Source: Chromatiaceae bacterium
Lineage (GTDB): Bacteria > Pseudomonadota > Gammaproteobacteria > Chromatiales > Chromatiaceae
Reading direction: 5' to 3'
Length of the DNA stretch: 64,000 nt
Assembly: GCA_024235415.1 (NCBI GenBank)
Contig: JACKML010000005.1
Coordinates: 135,001 to 199,000 of the forward strand
The notes under the pieces are model-generated. The model searched no databases and had not been told where the DNA came from. It saw nothing but the letters and a program-made list of their open reading frames with translations. Shown here one piece after another: positions 28,621-37,041 of this stretch; positions within the stretch are counted from its first letter, which is position 1, and each line of letters begins with the position of its first letter. A program made the translations under genes and the position numbers.

Positions 28621-29058
28621 ATGGACCAGCTCGAAATCGGTTTCTACTCGGCTGTTGCTGTGTATGGCGTGATCGCCATCTGGACAGTGCTGGTTCGCCT
28701 GCGCTGGCTGCCCGCAGCGCTTGTGCGTTTCGTGTGGCGCTTATTAAACTGTCTCGGACGCATCCATGTTCTGGGGCGCGCCGTAACCGTCTGTCGCAGG
28801 TATCCCCTGGGTGCTGGCTTGGTGCTGGCCGTTGTGGCTGGATTCGCGGTGCCGTATCTGGTGCTTTCTGTCCTTTGGGGCGTTTATTTGCTGTCGTTTG
28901 CTGCTGTAATTTTCCTCGGCTGGGTCGCCTTGGGCAGATCTCAGGACGATGATGCCTCAGACGAACTCGACCCCTATGGGATGTATCAGGAAAAGCATGG
29001 CCATGGATTAGTGCACGGATCATCTCCTTACGCCGATGGCGACCGTCCCGTCGGCTGA
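28621..29058 (+). CDS. Small multi-span membrane protein of unknown function
   Basis: A 145-residue protein with about three hydrophobic segments (near residues 8-27, 59-79 and 82-105), an Arg-rich stretch between the first two, and an acidic soluble tail (SQDDDASDELDPYG). The ATG has a good ribosome site, AAAGGATTCTG. It sits alone on the plus strand, converging with the conjugation operon 51 bases away. I do not recognise the family. It could be an ICE accessory protein or the last cargo gene. Confidence 0.6.
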   Translation: MDQLEIGFYSAVAVYGVIAIWTVLVRLRWLPAALVRFVWRLLNCLGRIHVLGRAVTVCRRYPLGAGLVLAVVAGFAVPYLVLSVLWGVYLLSFAAVIFLGWVALGRSQDDDASDELDPYGMYQEKHGHGLVHGSSPYADGDRPVG

Positions 29059-29109
29059 TAACCGCTGATTTCATTGTTTGAGGGCTTCATCCAAGCGGTG
29101 GATTGCCTG

Positions 29110-30723
29110 CTATTTGCGAGTCCTCGCAGCGGTACGGGTCGCAATTCTTGCACCAGCTTCCCCTGATTGACGCGAACTTTTCCACCCGGCCTCCAGGCTC
29201 CCTTCAATCGATCGGCCGATGTGAATGCCGGCCCACGCCATCATCATCGTCCAAAGCACCGGCATCCCGATCATGAACATCGCCAGCATGGTGTCGAGCA
29301 TCAGCGCCTTGCTGGTCGCGCCGGCGAATCCGCCAGGCGCTGCGGCCCAGTTCATCAGGCCGTCCAGGCTGCCGGGATGCATGGCGACGGTCAGGTTCTC
29401 GTCGACCCACTGGGCGAACTTCCACAGCACGGTCCAGAAGTTGATGGTGAAGATGCCGATGGCGCCGACGGCGAGCATCGAAAGCGAATAACCCGAGATC
29501 ACGACGATGATCGGGAGCAGGGCATAGACCGCCATCAGCGTGACGGCCTGTATCGTCGGCAGCATCGGCTTGATCGCAGTGAGCATGGTGCCCAGGCTGA
29601 AGTGGGTTGCGCCGGCGCCGGCGGCACCGGCCACATCCTGTGCGGCGCCGTACAGGTTGCCCAGCACGCCTTCACGCCCGCTGTACGCGCCCAAGGTGTC
29701 AGGCTGGAAGGTTGTCATGGCCTCGACGCGCGAATTGTTCAGTGATTTGCGCACGGCCGTATCGGTGAGTTTCTCCGCCGCGATGGCCGCGGTTCTTCCC
29801 CAGGATCCGAGGAAGGTCGAGAACCGCGTGGCGGCGCTTGCGAGCGTGTTGGTGAAGTCGCTCGCCGCGGGCAGGGCCATGATCTTGTCGCGGATCCCGG
29901 TCGTCGTGCTGTCGCCCAGCCACCACTCAGCGCAGGTGGGCTGGCCCCAGCCGCCGGTTGCGGCGGTGCCGTAGTCCAGGTCCCTTGATGCATCGTACGG
30001 CCAGCCGGTGACCCGGGACGCAGACCGCATGTTGGGGTAGTAGAGCGAGCGATATACATGCGATCCCATCCAGTCGGGATCGTCGGCGCCGTATTCGTTG
30101 AGCAGGGCGGTGATCGCGGCACTGGTCGGTTTGTCGCGAAGGTACTTCGAGCGCGCCGGGACGAAGCAGTCGTTGTAGAACTGGCTGGCCTCTGCACGCA
30201 CGACTGGATCGCTGACGGTGGCCAGTTGTGCCTGTTGCTGGACCTCGCGGATGCCGATCGAGTCGGGCATGCCGGTAACGATGGCGTGATTGATCCCCTT
30301 AGTCAGGCTCAGAACCGCGTACCACCAGACCGGGATGTTTACGCTGGCCGGGGCGCCCGAGAAGGCGCCTGCCGAACCGAAGCTGGAATCCGGCAGCGCC
30401 GGTGTGGCGGTCGCGGGTGCCGGGTCGTTCAGCGTGGCCGAGGGCGTGTAGCTGATCGCGTTAGCACTCAGGCCGACGGCCGGCGGGCCGGCGATCAGGG
30501 CCACGAACACGGCGACGTAGAACTCGATCTCGATGCTGCGCAACGCGATATCGTGGACATTGCCATAGCTGCCGCCGCGGGCCGCGTCCTTCCAGCAGGT
30601 CAGCAGGATCATCACGAACGGGATGTACACGATCCCTGTGTCGGTCAGCGCGTCCCAGATGATGCCGTACCACTGCCAGCCGAACAGCGTGGTGAAGAGC
30701 TCGAGGTAGGAATCGACCGCCAT
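29110..30723 (-). CDS. traG: TraG N-terminal-type conjugation membrane protein
   Basis: A 537-residue inner-membrane protein related to the N-terminal domain of F-type TraG. Hydrophobic segments lie at the N-terminus (IVYIPFVMILLTCW; FYVAVFVALIAGPPAV) and a cluster is near 380-500 (VTLMAVYALLPIIVVISGYSL; LDTMLAMFMIGMPVLWTMMM). The middle is a large periplasmic region. TraG-like proteins are needed for mating-pair assembly and stabilisation. This is the last gene of the long minus-strand conjugation operon. It starts 12 bases after the stop of its upstream neighbour. Confidence 0.85.
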   Translation of the reverse strand: MAVDSYLELFTTLFGWQWYGIIWDALTDTGIVYIPFVMILLTCWKDAARGGSYGNVHDIALRSIEIEFYVAVFVALIAGPPAVGLSANAISYTPSATLNDPAPATATPALPDSSFGSAGAFSGAPASVNIPVWWYAVLSLTKGINHAIVTGMPDSIGIREVQQQAQLATVSDPVVRAEASQFYNDCFVPARSKYLRDKPTSAAITALLNEYGADDPDWMGSHVYRSLYYPNMRSASRVTGWPYDASRDLDYGTAATGGWGQPTCAEWWLGDSTTTGIRDKIMALPAASDFTNTLASAATRFSTFLGSWGRTAAIAAEKLTDTAVRKSLNNSRVEAMTTFQPDTLGAYSGREGVLGNLYGAAQDVAGAAGAGATHFSLGTMLTAIKPMLPTIQAVTLMAVYALLPIIVVISGYSLSMLAVGAIGIFTINFWTVLWKFAQWVDENLTVAMHPGSLDGLMNWAAAPGGFAGATSKALMLDTMLAMFMIGMPVLWTMMMAWAGIHIGRSIEGSLEAGWKSSRQSGEAGARIATRTAARTRK

Positions 30724-30735
30724 GGATGAATGCCT

Positions 30736-31098
30736 TCAGTTCAGCAGGTGGGCCAGCAGGTTCTGGCCGAACAGGATTTCCAGGACCACGAGTGCGCTAG
30801 CAACGCGCCATCGCATGGCGAGCAGGTAGTTGCGGTAGGCGGTACTCAGGCGCTGGCGCTGCGCGACCCAGTGGATGAAGGGCCTCCATTGCCAGATCAG
30901 TGCGATCATGCCGCCCCACTTGACCGCGGTGACGGCGGGTGCGATGCGGTCCCAGCCGTCGCGCACGGCGGCATAGCCGTAGATCTCGATCAGCACGAGA
31001 ATGGCTGCGGCGACCAGGCCGAAGAGGACCGCACCCAAGCGCAGCAGCCTCCGGCGCGCGCGACGCGCATCGAATGCGCCCTCTGGTCGGGAGCTCAC
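30736..31098 (-). CDS. Small ICE conjugation membrane protein
   Basis: A 120-residue protein with an Arg-rich cytoplasmic start and hydrophobic segments near 22-42 and 60-72 and at the C-terminus (ALVVLEILFGQNLLAHLL). A small gene of this kind regularly sits between the TraH-like and TraG-like genes of PFGI-1-type elements. Its start overlaps the preceding stop by 4 bases. The specific role is unknown. Confidence 0.75.
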   Translation of the reverse strand: MSSRPEGAFDARRARRRLLRLGAVLFGLVAAAILVLIEIYGYAAVRDGWDRIAPAVTAVKWGGMIALIWQWRPFIHWVAQRQRLSTAYRNYLLAMRWRVASALVVLEILFGQNLLAHLLN

Positions 31099-32447
31099 TG
31101 GAAGCGGCCTCCCTCCTCGAGCGGTGATTGTTCCGGGCGCCCCTGGCGCAGCGTCTGCTGGCTTCGTGCGTCCAGCTGGTTGCGTCGTGCAACGACGCCG
31201 GCGGCGGTATTGCTCGCGATCTCCTTGCTGACGCGCTGCTCGAACAGGAAGCTCTCGATCTCTTGCTCCAGTTCGTTGACCGCGCTCACTGCGACGTCCA
31301 TTGCCGGCTTGGTGCTCATCACCTCGGGCACCCGCTTGCCGCTGATCAGCAGCCGACGGATTGCGAAGGCCTCCTCGATGGTGCGTGCGATCGCGACCTC
31401 GGAGGCCAGGCGGCCGGCGAAGACACCGGCCTCGTCCGCCGGTAGCTCCCGCAGGGTCCCGATGACCTTGGCCGAGACCGCGACGCCGGGTGCGGAGACG
31501 TCCTGCAGGTCGGCATTGGCCGGCACGCCGGTCCCGCCGACCAGGGCGACGAGGTCGGTCGCAACGGCCTGCCGGTGCGCCTCGTATTTCACGTTCAGGC
31601 CGTTGCCGGGGATGCCGCGTTTCGGGCAGCCGTCGCAGGTGCGGATCACCGCGTCGCCGAGGACGTCGACTGCATAGTCGGCTGCCGACGTTGGGGTCGG
31701 GAACAGCGTCGCTAGGCGAACCTCTGGTCCAATAAGTGGTGGTGTGTACGGGGCGTTGCTGCCGGGCGGGCGTCCGAGCGTGGTATTCCAGCCCGCGGCG
31801 GTGATGTCCCTGATCGGCTCAATTGGTGGGCCACCGGTGCCCCCGGCCATCACGACGCCGCCGCTGGTGACCTTCGGAAACGGGTAGCCGGCTGCACCAC
31901 CCGTGCTCTCGACGGACTGCTTGGCAGCCACCGCATCCGTCGTGGTGCCCATCAGGCGCCGCCAGTCACCGGCCTTGGCCATCTGGATCCACTCCTCGTA
32001 CGGGTCCTTGCCGGCGAGGATCTCCTGCTCCATCTGCTCGCACGACTTGAGCGCATCGCCGAAGTTCAGGCTGAAGTCCGCCGCATAGGTCTGGAAAAGC
32101 TCATACAGACCCGGCGCGGCCCGCTGAAAGACGTACAGGGGCAGCGCCGCGATCGCACCGCGCGCAGCGCCCATCACCGTGCTCTGCAGGCTGGTCGCCG
32201 CGTTCGAGAACGAGTTCGTCACCGAGCTGACGATGTCGAAGTTGCCGCAGCTGTAACTGGCGGTCAGTGAGGCGTGCGCATCGAGGACCTGGTGGGCCCC
32301 GGCCGGGTTCAGCGCGATCGACACGGGCTCTGCGCCACCGATCGTGTAGTACCAGGCCTGGTCCTCGGTCGGGACCGGTACCTCACCGGCAGCGACGATG
32401 CCCGACAGTGCCAGCAGCGGAAGGAAGCGAACGGAAGAGGGAGGCAT
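31095..32447 (-). CDS. TraH-like conjugation protein (PFL_4711 family)
   Basis: A 450-residue exported protein. The start chosen at 32447 (MPPSSVRFLPLLALSGIVA) gives a clean signal peptide; an upstream frame extension is unlikely. It resembles F-type TraH, which takes part in pilus assembly in the periplasm: conserved segments include ASLTASYSCGNFDIVSSVTN and NFGDALKSCEQMEQEILAG, and a paired Cys motif CDGCPKRG. It is one of the core genes (TIGR03755) of the ICE type G secretion system and overlaps the next gene. Confidence 0.87.
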   Translation of the reverse strand: MPPSSVRFLPLLALSGIVAAGEVPVPTEDQAWYYTIGGAEPVSIALNPAGAHQVLDAHASLTASYSCGNFDIVSSVTNSFSNAATSLQSTVMGAARGAIAALPLYVFQRAAPGLYELFQTYAADFSLNFGDALKSCEQMEQEILAGKDPYEEWIQMAKAGDWRRLMGTTTDAVAAKQSVESTGGAAGYPFPKVTSGGVVMAGGTGGPPIEPIRDITAAGWNTTLGRPPGSNAPYTPPLIGPEVRLATLFPTPTSAADYAVDVLGDAVIRTCDGCPKRGIPGNGLNVKYEAHRQAVATDLVALVGGTGVPANADLQDVSAPGVAVSAKVIGTLRELPADEAGVFAGRLASEVAIARTIEEAFAIRRLLISGKRVPEVMSTKPAMDVAVSAVNELEQEIESFLFEQRVSKEIASNTAAGVVARRNQLDARSQQTLRQGRPEQSPLEEGGRFQ

Positions 32448-32461
32448 AACGGGTCTCACGA

Positions 32462-33490
32462 TTAGGGGATCGCGCGGATGAAGATGCCGCGCCGGCGACA
32501 GCAGGTGTAGGGACGCCACAGGTTGAACTGGTAGTCCCCGCCGGGATCTCTGCGCCCATCCGACCAGCTGGTCAGGCTGAGCGAATCGTTCTCGCCGAAT
32601 GCATCACAGCTCGTGTCCGTGCGCGGCTCGAGCATCTGCCAGCTGCCGGTAGTCTCGTCATTGGGTTCGAGGGCGGGTGGGTTCCAGTAGCGCATGCCCC
32701 AGCTCCGCTGACCCCAGGACAGCGGCACATAGACATGCGGCTGGGCGGAGCGCGTCGTGATCTCGCCGGCACGCTGCGCGAGGATCGCGCCGGCCTTGGG
32801 CTCTTCCTGTTGCAGCGCCATGCCGGTGCGCGGAAACACGTTGCCCCAGGTATTCAAAGGCCAGTTGCCGATCTCTTTGAGCCCGGGAATCAGCGAAGCG
32901 GGGTAGAGCGATTCGATCGGTACGATCTCGCGCCAGACCAGGGCATCGAGTGTCGATACGAAGTAAGGCATCAGCGGGATCGTGCGCGGTGGGCAGACCA
33001 GCCCGGTGGCACCCAGCACCAGGCCGCTGGCCGAGAATGGGTGGCCAATCAGATCGGCCTCGCGGAAGGTCTGGTGATCGCGGCCGCGATCCGGGTTGCC
33101 CTGCTCCCGCCGCCCCTCGACGGACCCTGAGGCATCCGCAAAGCCACCGACCAGGCCGGCGAGGCCCGCATTGGCTGCGGCAAGAATGGGTCGTGCCTCG
33201 ACCCAGGGATGCAGGGCCGGTTCGTTATGGGTGGTGACGACTGCATCGGGTGCATAGTTGAACACGCGCGGTGAGACGCGGACCCGGCAGCCACGGATGC
33301 CGCATCTCAGCCAAAGGCAGATACCGGTCAGGCGCCAGCGCAGGCAACGCGGCAGGGCGGCGGTGGTCTTGGCCAGGATCTGGGCGGTGTTGGTGGTTGC
33401 CGCAACGCTGGTCGTCGGCCAGGAAGGGGCAAGCAGTACCAGGCATAACGCGACGAGCCCGGCGCGGGTGACAGTCCAGCGCGTCGTCAT
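32462..33490 (-). CDS. traU: TraU-family conjugation protein (PFL_4710 family)
   Basis: A 342-residue exported protein with a signal peptide (TRAGLVALCLVLLAPSW). The Cys-rich segment after it (CLRWRLTGICLWLRCGIRGC) and the WGNVFPRTG and SWGQRSWGMRYW segments are typical of TraU. TraU is a periplasmic protein needed for DNA transfer more than for pilus growth. The Cys-rich nature implies disulfides. It overlaps the upstream gene by 4 bases (ATGA). Confidence 0.9.
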   Translation of the reverse strand: MTTRWTVTRAGLVALCLVLLAPSWPTTSVAATTNTAQILAKTTAALPRCLRWRLTGICLWLRCGIRGCRVRVSPRVFNYAPDAVVTTHNEPALHPWVEARPILAAANAGLAGLVGGFADASGSVEGRREQGNPDRGRDHQTFREADLIGHPFSASGLVLGATGLVCPPRTIPLMPYFVSTLDALVWREIVPIESLYPASLIPGLKEIGNWPLNTWGNVFPRTGMALQQEEPKAGAILAQRAGEITTRSAQPHVYVPLSWGQRSWGMRYWNPPALEPNDETTGSWQMLEPRTDTSCDAFGENDSLSLTSWSDGRRDPGGDYQFNLWRPYTCCRRRGIFIRAIP

Positions 33491-33885
33491 TTGTTCGCCT
33501 CGTACAGCCGATACGCGATCGCGAGATCGGTAACGCCATAGATCACCGTAGCCCCATCGAACACGATCGCCGGGTAGCGGTCGAGCCGGTATTGCAGGTG
33601 GGCCAGCGTGAGACCTTGCCCGGCCTGCATCATCTGCTCACTGAGCATCGGCTGCGCATCCAGGCGCTGTGCCGCGATCCTCGCGGCCTCCTGCGGATCG
33701 CCGGGTAGGCCCTCGGAAAGCTGATCCTGTGCCAAGGCGAGGCCATCGAGCCGGTACACGGTCACGTCGGTGAAGGCCTCCGTGTGTGCAACCGGATGCC
33801 GACGGTCCGTGAACACCTCGAGGCGGGGCTCGGCGAAGCCCGGATTGGCCACGAGCATGAGGACAAGAAGGAGGGCGCTGCGCAT
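33487..33885 (-). CDS. TrbC/TraW-like periplasmic conjugation protein (PFL_4709 family)
   Basis: A 132-residue protein starting at 33885 with a signal peptide (MRSALLLVLMLVANPGFA). The mature part is a small thioredoxin-like fold without a CxxC (LEVFTDRRHPVAHT; RYPAIVFDGATVIYGVTDL), characteristic of the TIGR03757 family of ICE proteins. Its start overlaps the VirB4-type ATPase stop and its end overlaps traU. The longer upstream frame lies inside the ATPase gene and is not used. Confidence 0.87.
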   Translation of the reverse strand: MRSALLLVLMLVANPGFAEPRLEVFTDRRHPVAHTEAFTDVTVYRLDGLALAQDQLSEGLPGDPQEAARIAAQRLDAQPMLSEQMMQAGQGLTLAHLQYRLDRYPAIVFDGATVIYGVTDLAIAYRLYEANK

Positions 33886-33886
33886 C

Positions 33887-36646
33887 TCAGTCACCCGCCC
33901 GTCGCCGTTCGATCCCGGCGGCGATATGCATCGCTGCCTCGACCTCACTGCAGTGCTCGCAGCGCATGATCTGCGCACGCGCGGCCTTCTCGTCCTTCTC
34001 GGTCTGGGCCAGTGCCAGGGCCAGCGCCGGTGGCACGTTGCGGAACAGCGCGGCCAGGCTGTCGGTGAGCACGACGCCCTCGGTGTACTTGCCACTCTCC
34101 TTGCGCGCGGATAGCAGCATCTGGCGTTGCTCGTCGGTCAACTGGCGGAACCGCGCGATCTGCTCGACCTCGTCCTTCGGCATGACCAGGCACAGCCACC
34201 ACTCGAGCATCGAGAGCATACGCCGGCTCGCGTCCGGGAAATCGTCGAGGTTCTGGGTTGCGATCCAGTACCAGGCCCCGAACTTGCGCCACATCTTGGT
34301 GATCTTGATCACGTACGGGGCGAGCAGCGGGTTGGTCGTGATGATGTGACCCTCGTCGGTGATCACCAGCGTCGGGCGGGCGTCGTGCTGGCGTGCCTCG
34401 ACCACGCTGTTGATGTGATTCATCAGCGCGATGTAGGCCACAGTCAGCTGGTCTTCGTAGCCCTCGCGTTGCAGGATGCCCATGTCCAGGTGGGTCACGT
34501 CGACGTCCGGCCAGCGATTGCCCTCGCGGTTGAAGAAGTGCCCCGCGACCCCGGAGCAGAACAGCAACAGGGCATCGCCCATGTCCACGGCGCGCTCGCG
34601 CCGGCGTGGATCCAGGGATTCGTCCTGGCCGGCCCGGCGCAGCGCCGTGGCTACGTCTTCGGTCAGTACCTGGTCACGACCGGTGGCGCGTACCTGGCCG
34701 GCGGCCTCGAGGATCGCGCGGCGGATCACCAGGCGATCCGCGCGCGACATCCGGGCGTCCTCGCGCGCATCGCCGCCGGTGATCATGATCCGTGCGGCGA
34801 TCTCCATCTCGCCGAGCAGGTCGCGGCCTTCCTCGAGGTCATCGGCCGGGTCGTCATCGTCGGGCGTGGCGGCGTCGACGGCCTCCAGGTCGACGGCGGC
34901 CAGCGTCGGATCGGTCTCCAGCAGCGACAGGGCGCCGGCGAATGGCGGCAGGCTGACGTCGGCGTTGGGCTGCATCGCCACGCTGTGCACGGACAGGGCA
35001 TGGCTGCGCAGGTAGTCGCACATCAGGCCGAAGCTGTTGCCGGCCTCGATCAGGTAGACGCGTGGCCGCCACACGGCCAGCGCCTGCATGATCAGGTAGA
35101 CCAGCGTGGCGGATTTGCCGGCGCCGGTGGGCCCGACGATCAGCATGTGACCGTTCTTCTTGCGGTCGTCTTTGTGCAGTGGATCGAAGCTCAGCGGCTC
35201 GCCACCGCGATTCCAGAACAGCTGCCCGGGGTGACCGGTACCGCGGGAACGCCCGTACACCGGCAGCAGGCTGGTCAAGTGGGTCCCGAACATCAGCCGC
35301 GAGCGCCGGTGGCTGCGGTCGAGCGCCGGGTCGTAGTTCATCGGCAGGTTGCGCAACCAGGCGTCACAGGCGAGGAACTCAGACTCGCGCCCGACCGTCT
35401 GCAGGCCGTTCTGCAGCAGCAGGCTCTCGACGTGGTTGACCTGGCGACGCAGTGCCGTGTCGTTCTCGGCGCGCACGTAGAAGCTCATGTAGGTCGGCAC
35501 CAGGCGGTCGCCGCGGGCCATCTGCAGTTCGACCTGCGAGGCGTTCTCGTGCGCGAGCACCGCCTCGGCGCCGTCACCGACCGAGGCGCGTTTGACGTTG
35601 GCGACGTGCGCGCGCAACAGGTCCTGCGGCCGGCACACCAGCGTCATCGCCATCACAGTGCCCACCGGCAGGCGGTCGAACACCGCATAGACCTGGTCGC
35701 CAACCGCGCGTTCCGCGGTCAGGGCGCCGATCTCGGGCGCACGGCGCAGCCCCTGCACCGACACGACGGTGTGCGGCATGCCGTCGAGGCGCCACAGGTT
35801 CGCGTCGGTGTCGGACTGGGGTACCGAGAGCGTCAGCAGCTCAGCGAAGTCGCGCCCGAAGGGCAGGTCCCGGTCACCGGGGTAGGGCGCGATATCGGCC
35901 AGGCGCGCGCTGTCGCCGTCGCAGATGCCGGGCTTGGGGTTGAACCATTGCAGCAGCCAGTCGTAGACATGTTCGCCATCGGCGACACGGGATGACACAC
36001 CGGCGGCATCGAGCGAGGCCCGCAGGCGTCCGACCTGGTCACGCAGCTGCTCCAGCGAATCACGCAAGGGTTGTTCCTCGCGCCGGAAGCGCCGGTAGAC
36101 CACAAGGCGTGTGCGGCGCAGCTTGCCGCCCCATCGCCAGTTGGTTACGACGCTGTCGTGGAACACACCACCGGGGCGCGAAGTTGCGGAAAGATGTGCG
36201 TCCATCACCGCGAGCCAGTGCCGGGTCAGCGTGCTGTCGCGCAGATCGGCGCGGACATAGTCACGCAGCGCTGCACTGGTCGTGCGCAGATCCGTCTCGT
36301 CCTGCACATAGACCTGCACGACCCACGGTGAGGGGTCGATCTCGAGCACGTTGGAGAGCATGCCCAGCAGCCCCTGGTGCAGCTCGCCCATGAAGCTCGG
36401 CGGGCGCGCTTCGCAACCGACCGGCGTGATCTCCAGTACGATACCCACGCTGCGCCCGTCCTCGAGCAGGAAGGCCTGGTGGTCGGGCAGGTACTCGCAC
36501 CATGGCAGCAGGTCGGTGAACGATGGCGGCCGGGTGTACTGGTCGCGTGCCAGCCGGCGGCGTGTGACCGGGCGGAGGGCAACATCGGCTTCGGAGGGTG
36601 CCGCCGGAGTCGCCGTCAATCCGAACAGTGCGAGCAGGTCCTTCAT
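33887..36646 (-). CDS. traC: VirB4/TraC-type conjugation ATPase (PFL_4706 family)
   Basis: A 919-residue cytoplasmic motor that powers pilus building and substrate translocation. The start at 36646 (MKDLLALFGL) is chosen because family similarity begins there. Walker A GPTGAGKS is near 505 and Walker B LVITDEGHI near 758. The N-terminal half contains the VirB4 conserved region (WCEYLPDHQAFLLEDGRSVG). It overlaps both neighbours by a few bases. This is the TIGR03744 conjugative ATPase of PFGI-1-type ICEs. Confidence 0.95.
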   Translation of the reverse strand: MKDLLALFGLTATPAAPSEADVALRPVTRRRLARDQYTRPPSFTDLLPWCEYLPDHQAFLLEDGRSVGIVLEITPVGCEARPPSFMGELHQGLLGMLSNVLEIDPSPWVVQVYVQDETDLRTTSAALRDYVRADLRDSTLTRHWLAVMDAHLSATSRPGGVFHDSVVTNWRWGGKLRRTRLVVYRRFRREEQPLRDSLEQLRDQVGRLRASLDAAGVSSRVADGEHVYDWLLQWFNPKPGICDGDSARLADIAPYPGDRDLPFGRDFAELLTLSVPQSDTDANLWRLDGMPHTVVSVQGLRRAPEIGALTAERAVGDQVYAVFDRLPVGTVMAMTLVCRPQDLLRAHVANVKRASVGDGAEAVLAHENASQVELQMARGDRLVPTYMSFYVRAENDTALRRQVNHVESLLLQNGLQTVGRESEFLACDAWLRNLPMNYDPALDRSHRRSRLMFGTHLTSLLPVYGRSRGTGHPGQLFWNRGGEPLSFDPLHKDDRKKNGHMLIVGPTGAGKSATLVYLIMQALAVWRPRVYLIEAGNSFGLMCDYLRSHALSVHSVAMQPNADVSLPPFAGALSLLETDPTLAAVDLEAVDAATPDDDDPADDLEEGRDLLGEMEIAARIMITGGDAREDARMSRADRLVIRRAILEAAGQVRATGRDQVLTEDVATALRRAGQDESLDPRRRERAVDMGDALLLFCSGVAGHFFNREGNRWPDVDVTHLDMGILQREGYEDQLTVAYIALMNHINSVVEARQHDARPTLVITDEGHIITTNPLLAPYVIKITKMWRKFGAWYWIATQNLDDFPDASRRMLSMLEWWLCLVMPKDEVEQIARFRQLTDEQRQMLLSARKESGKYTEGVVLTDSLAALFRNVPPALALALAQTEKDEKAARAQIMRCEHCSEVEAAMHIAAGIERRRAGD

Positions 36647-37041
36647 GGCTGATAGACCTCGCCGGGCATCGCGTACTGATCGACCGCGTACATCGGGAAC
36701 GCGGTGCTGTAGCCCGGTACCGGCGCACCCTCGGCGCTCAGGTGCGGAAACACGAACATCACCATCTGCGGGTTGGGCAGCAGCGGGAAGACCTGCTCGA
36801 TCTCGTTGGCAGCCTGCTGGGTGAAGTCGTGCAGGTCCGCAGTGCCACGCGCGATGGGACGCTCCAGTCCCTGGCGCTGTAGTGACGGATCGCGCGCCAT
36901 CCCGGCGCTGCGTTGATGCTGGTCGTAGATGGTCGCCATGTCCGGGCCATCCTGCGGGAAGACGTCTTCCTTGCTGGTTGCACAAGCGGTCAGGGCCAAG
37001 ACCACTCCGGCGACGATCAGCGGTCTAATCCAGATAGCCAT
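36643..37041 (-). CDS. Conjugation lipoprotein (TIGR03751-like, TraV position)
   Basis: A 132-residue lipoprotein. The start at 37041 gives a lipoprotein signal with the lipobox LTAC (Cys at about 20), so the protein is anchored in a membrane, probably the outer one. Such small lipoproteins support the outer-membrane ring of the secretion channel. The N-terminal coding overlaps the preceding gene by 17 bases and the stop overlaps the ATPase start. Confidence 0.85.
   Translation of the reverse strand: MAIWIRPLIVAGVVLALTACATSKEDVFPQDGPDMATIYDQHQRSAGMARDPSLQRQGLERPIARGTADLHDFTQQAANEIEQVFPLLPNPQMVMFVFPHLSAEGAPVPGYSTAFPMYAVDQYAMPGEVYQP

Noticed and set aside
34127..35995. Long plus-strand frame (622 codons) opposite the VirB4 gene
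   Set aside because: It is a shadow of a high-GC gene: rich in Arg, Gln, His and Gly, without known motifs, fully opposite a clear ATPase.
33887..36985. A 1032-residue version of the VirB4-type ATPase
   Set aside because: The first 113 residues overlap the lipoprotein gene in another frame and look random; family similarity begins at the ATG at 36646.
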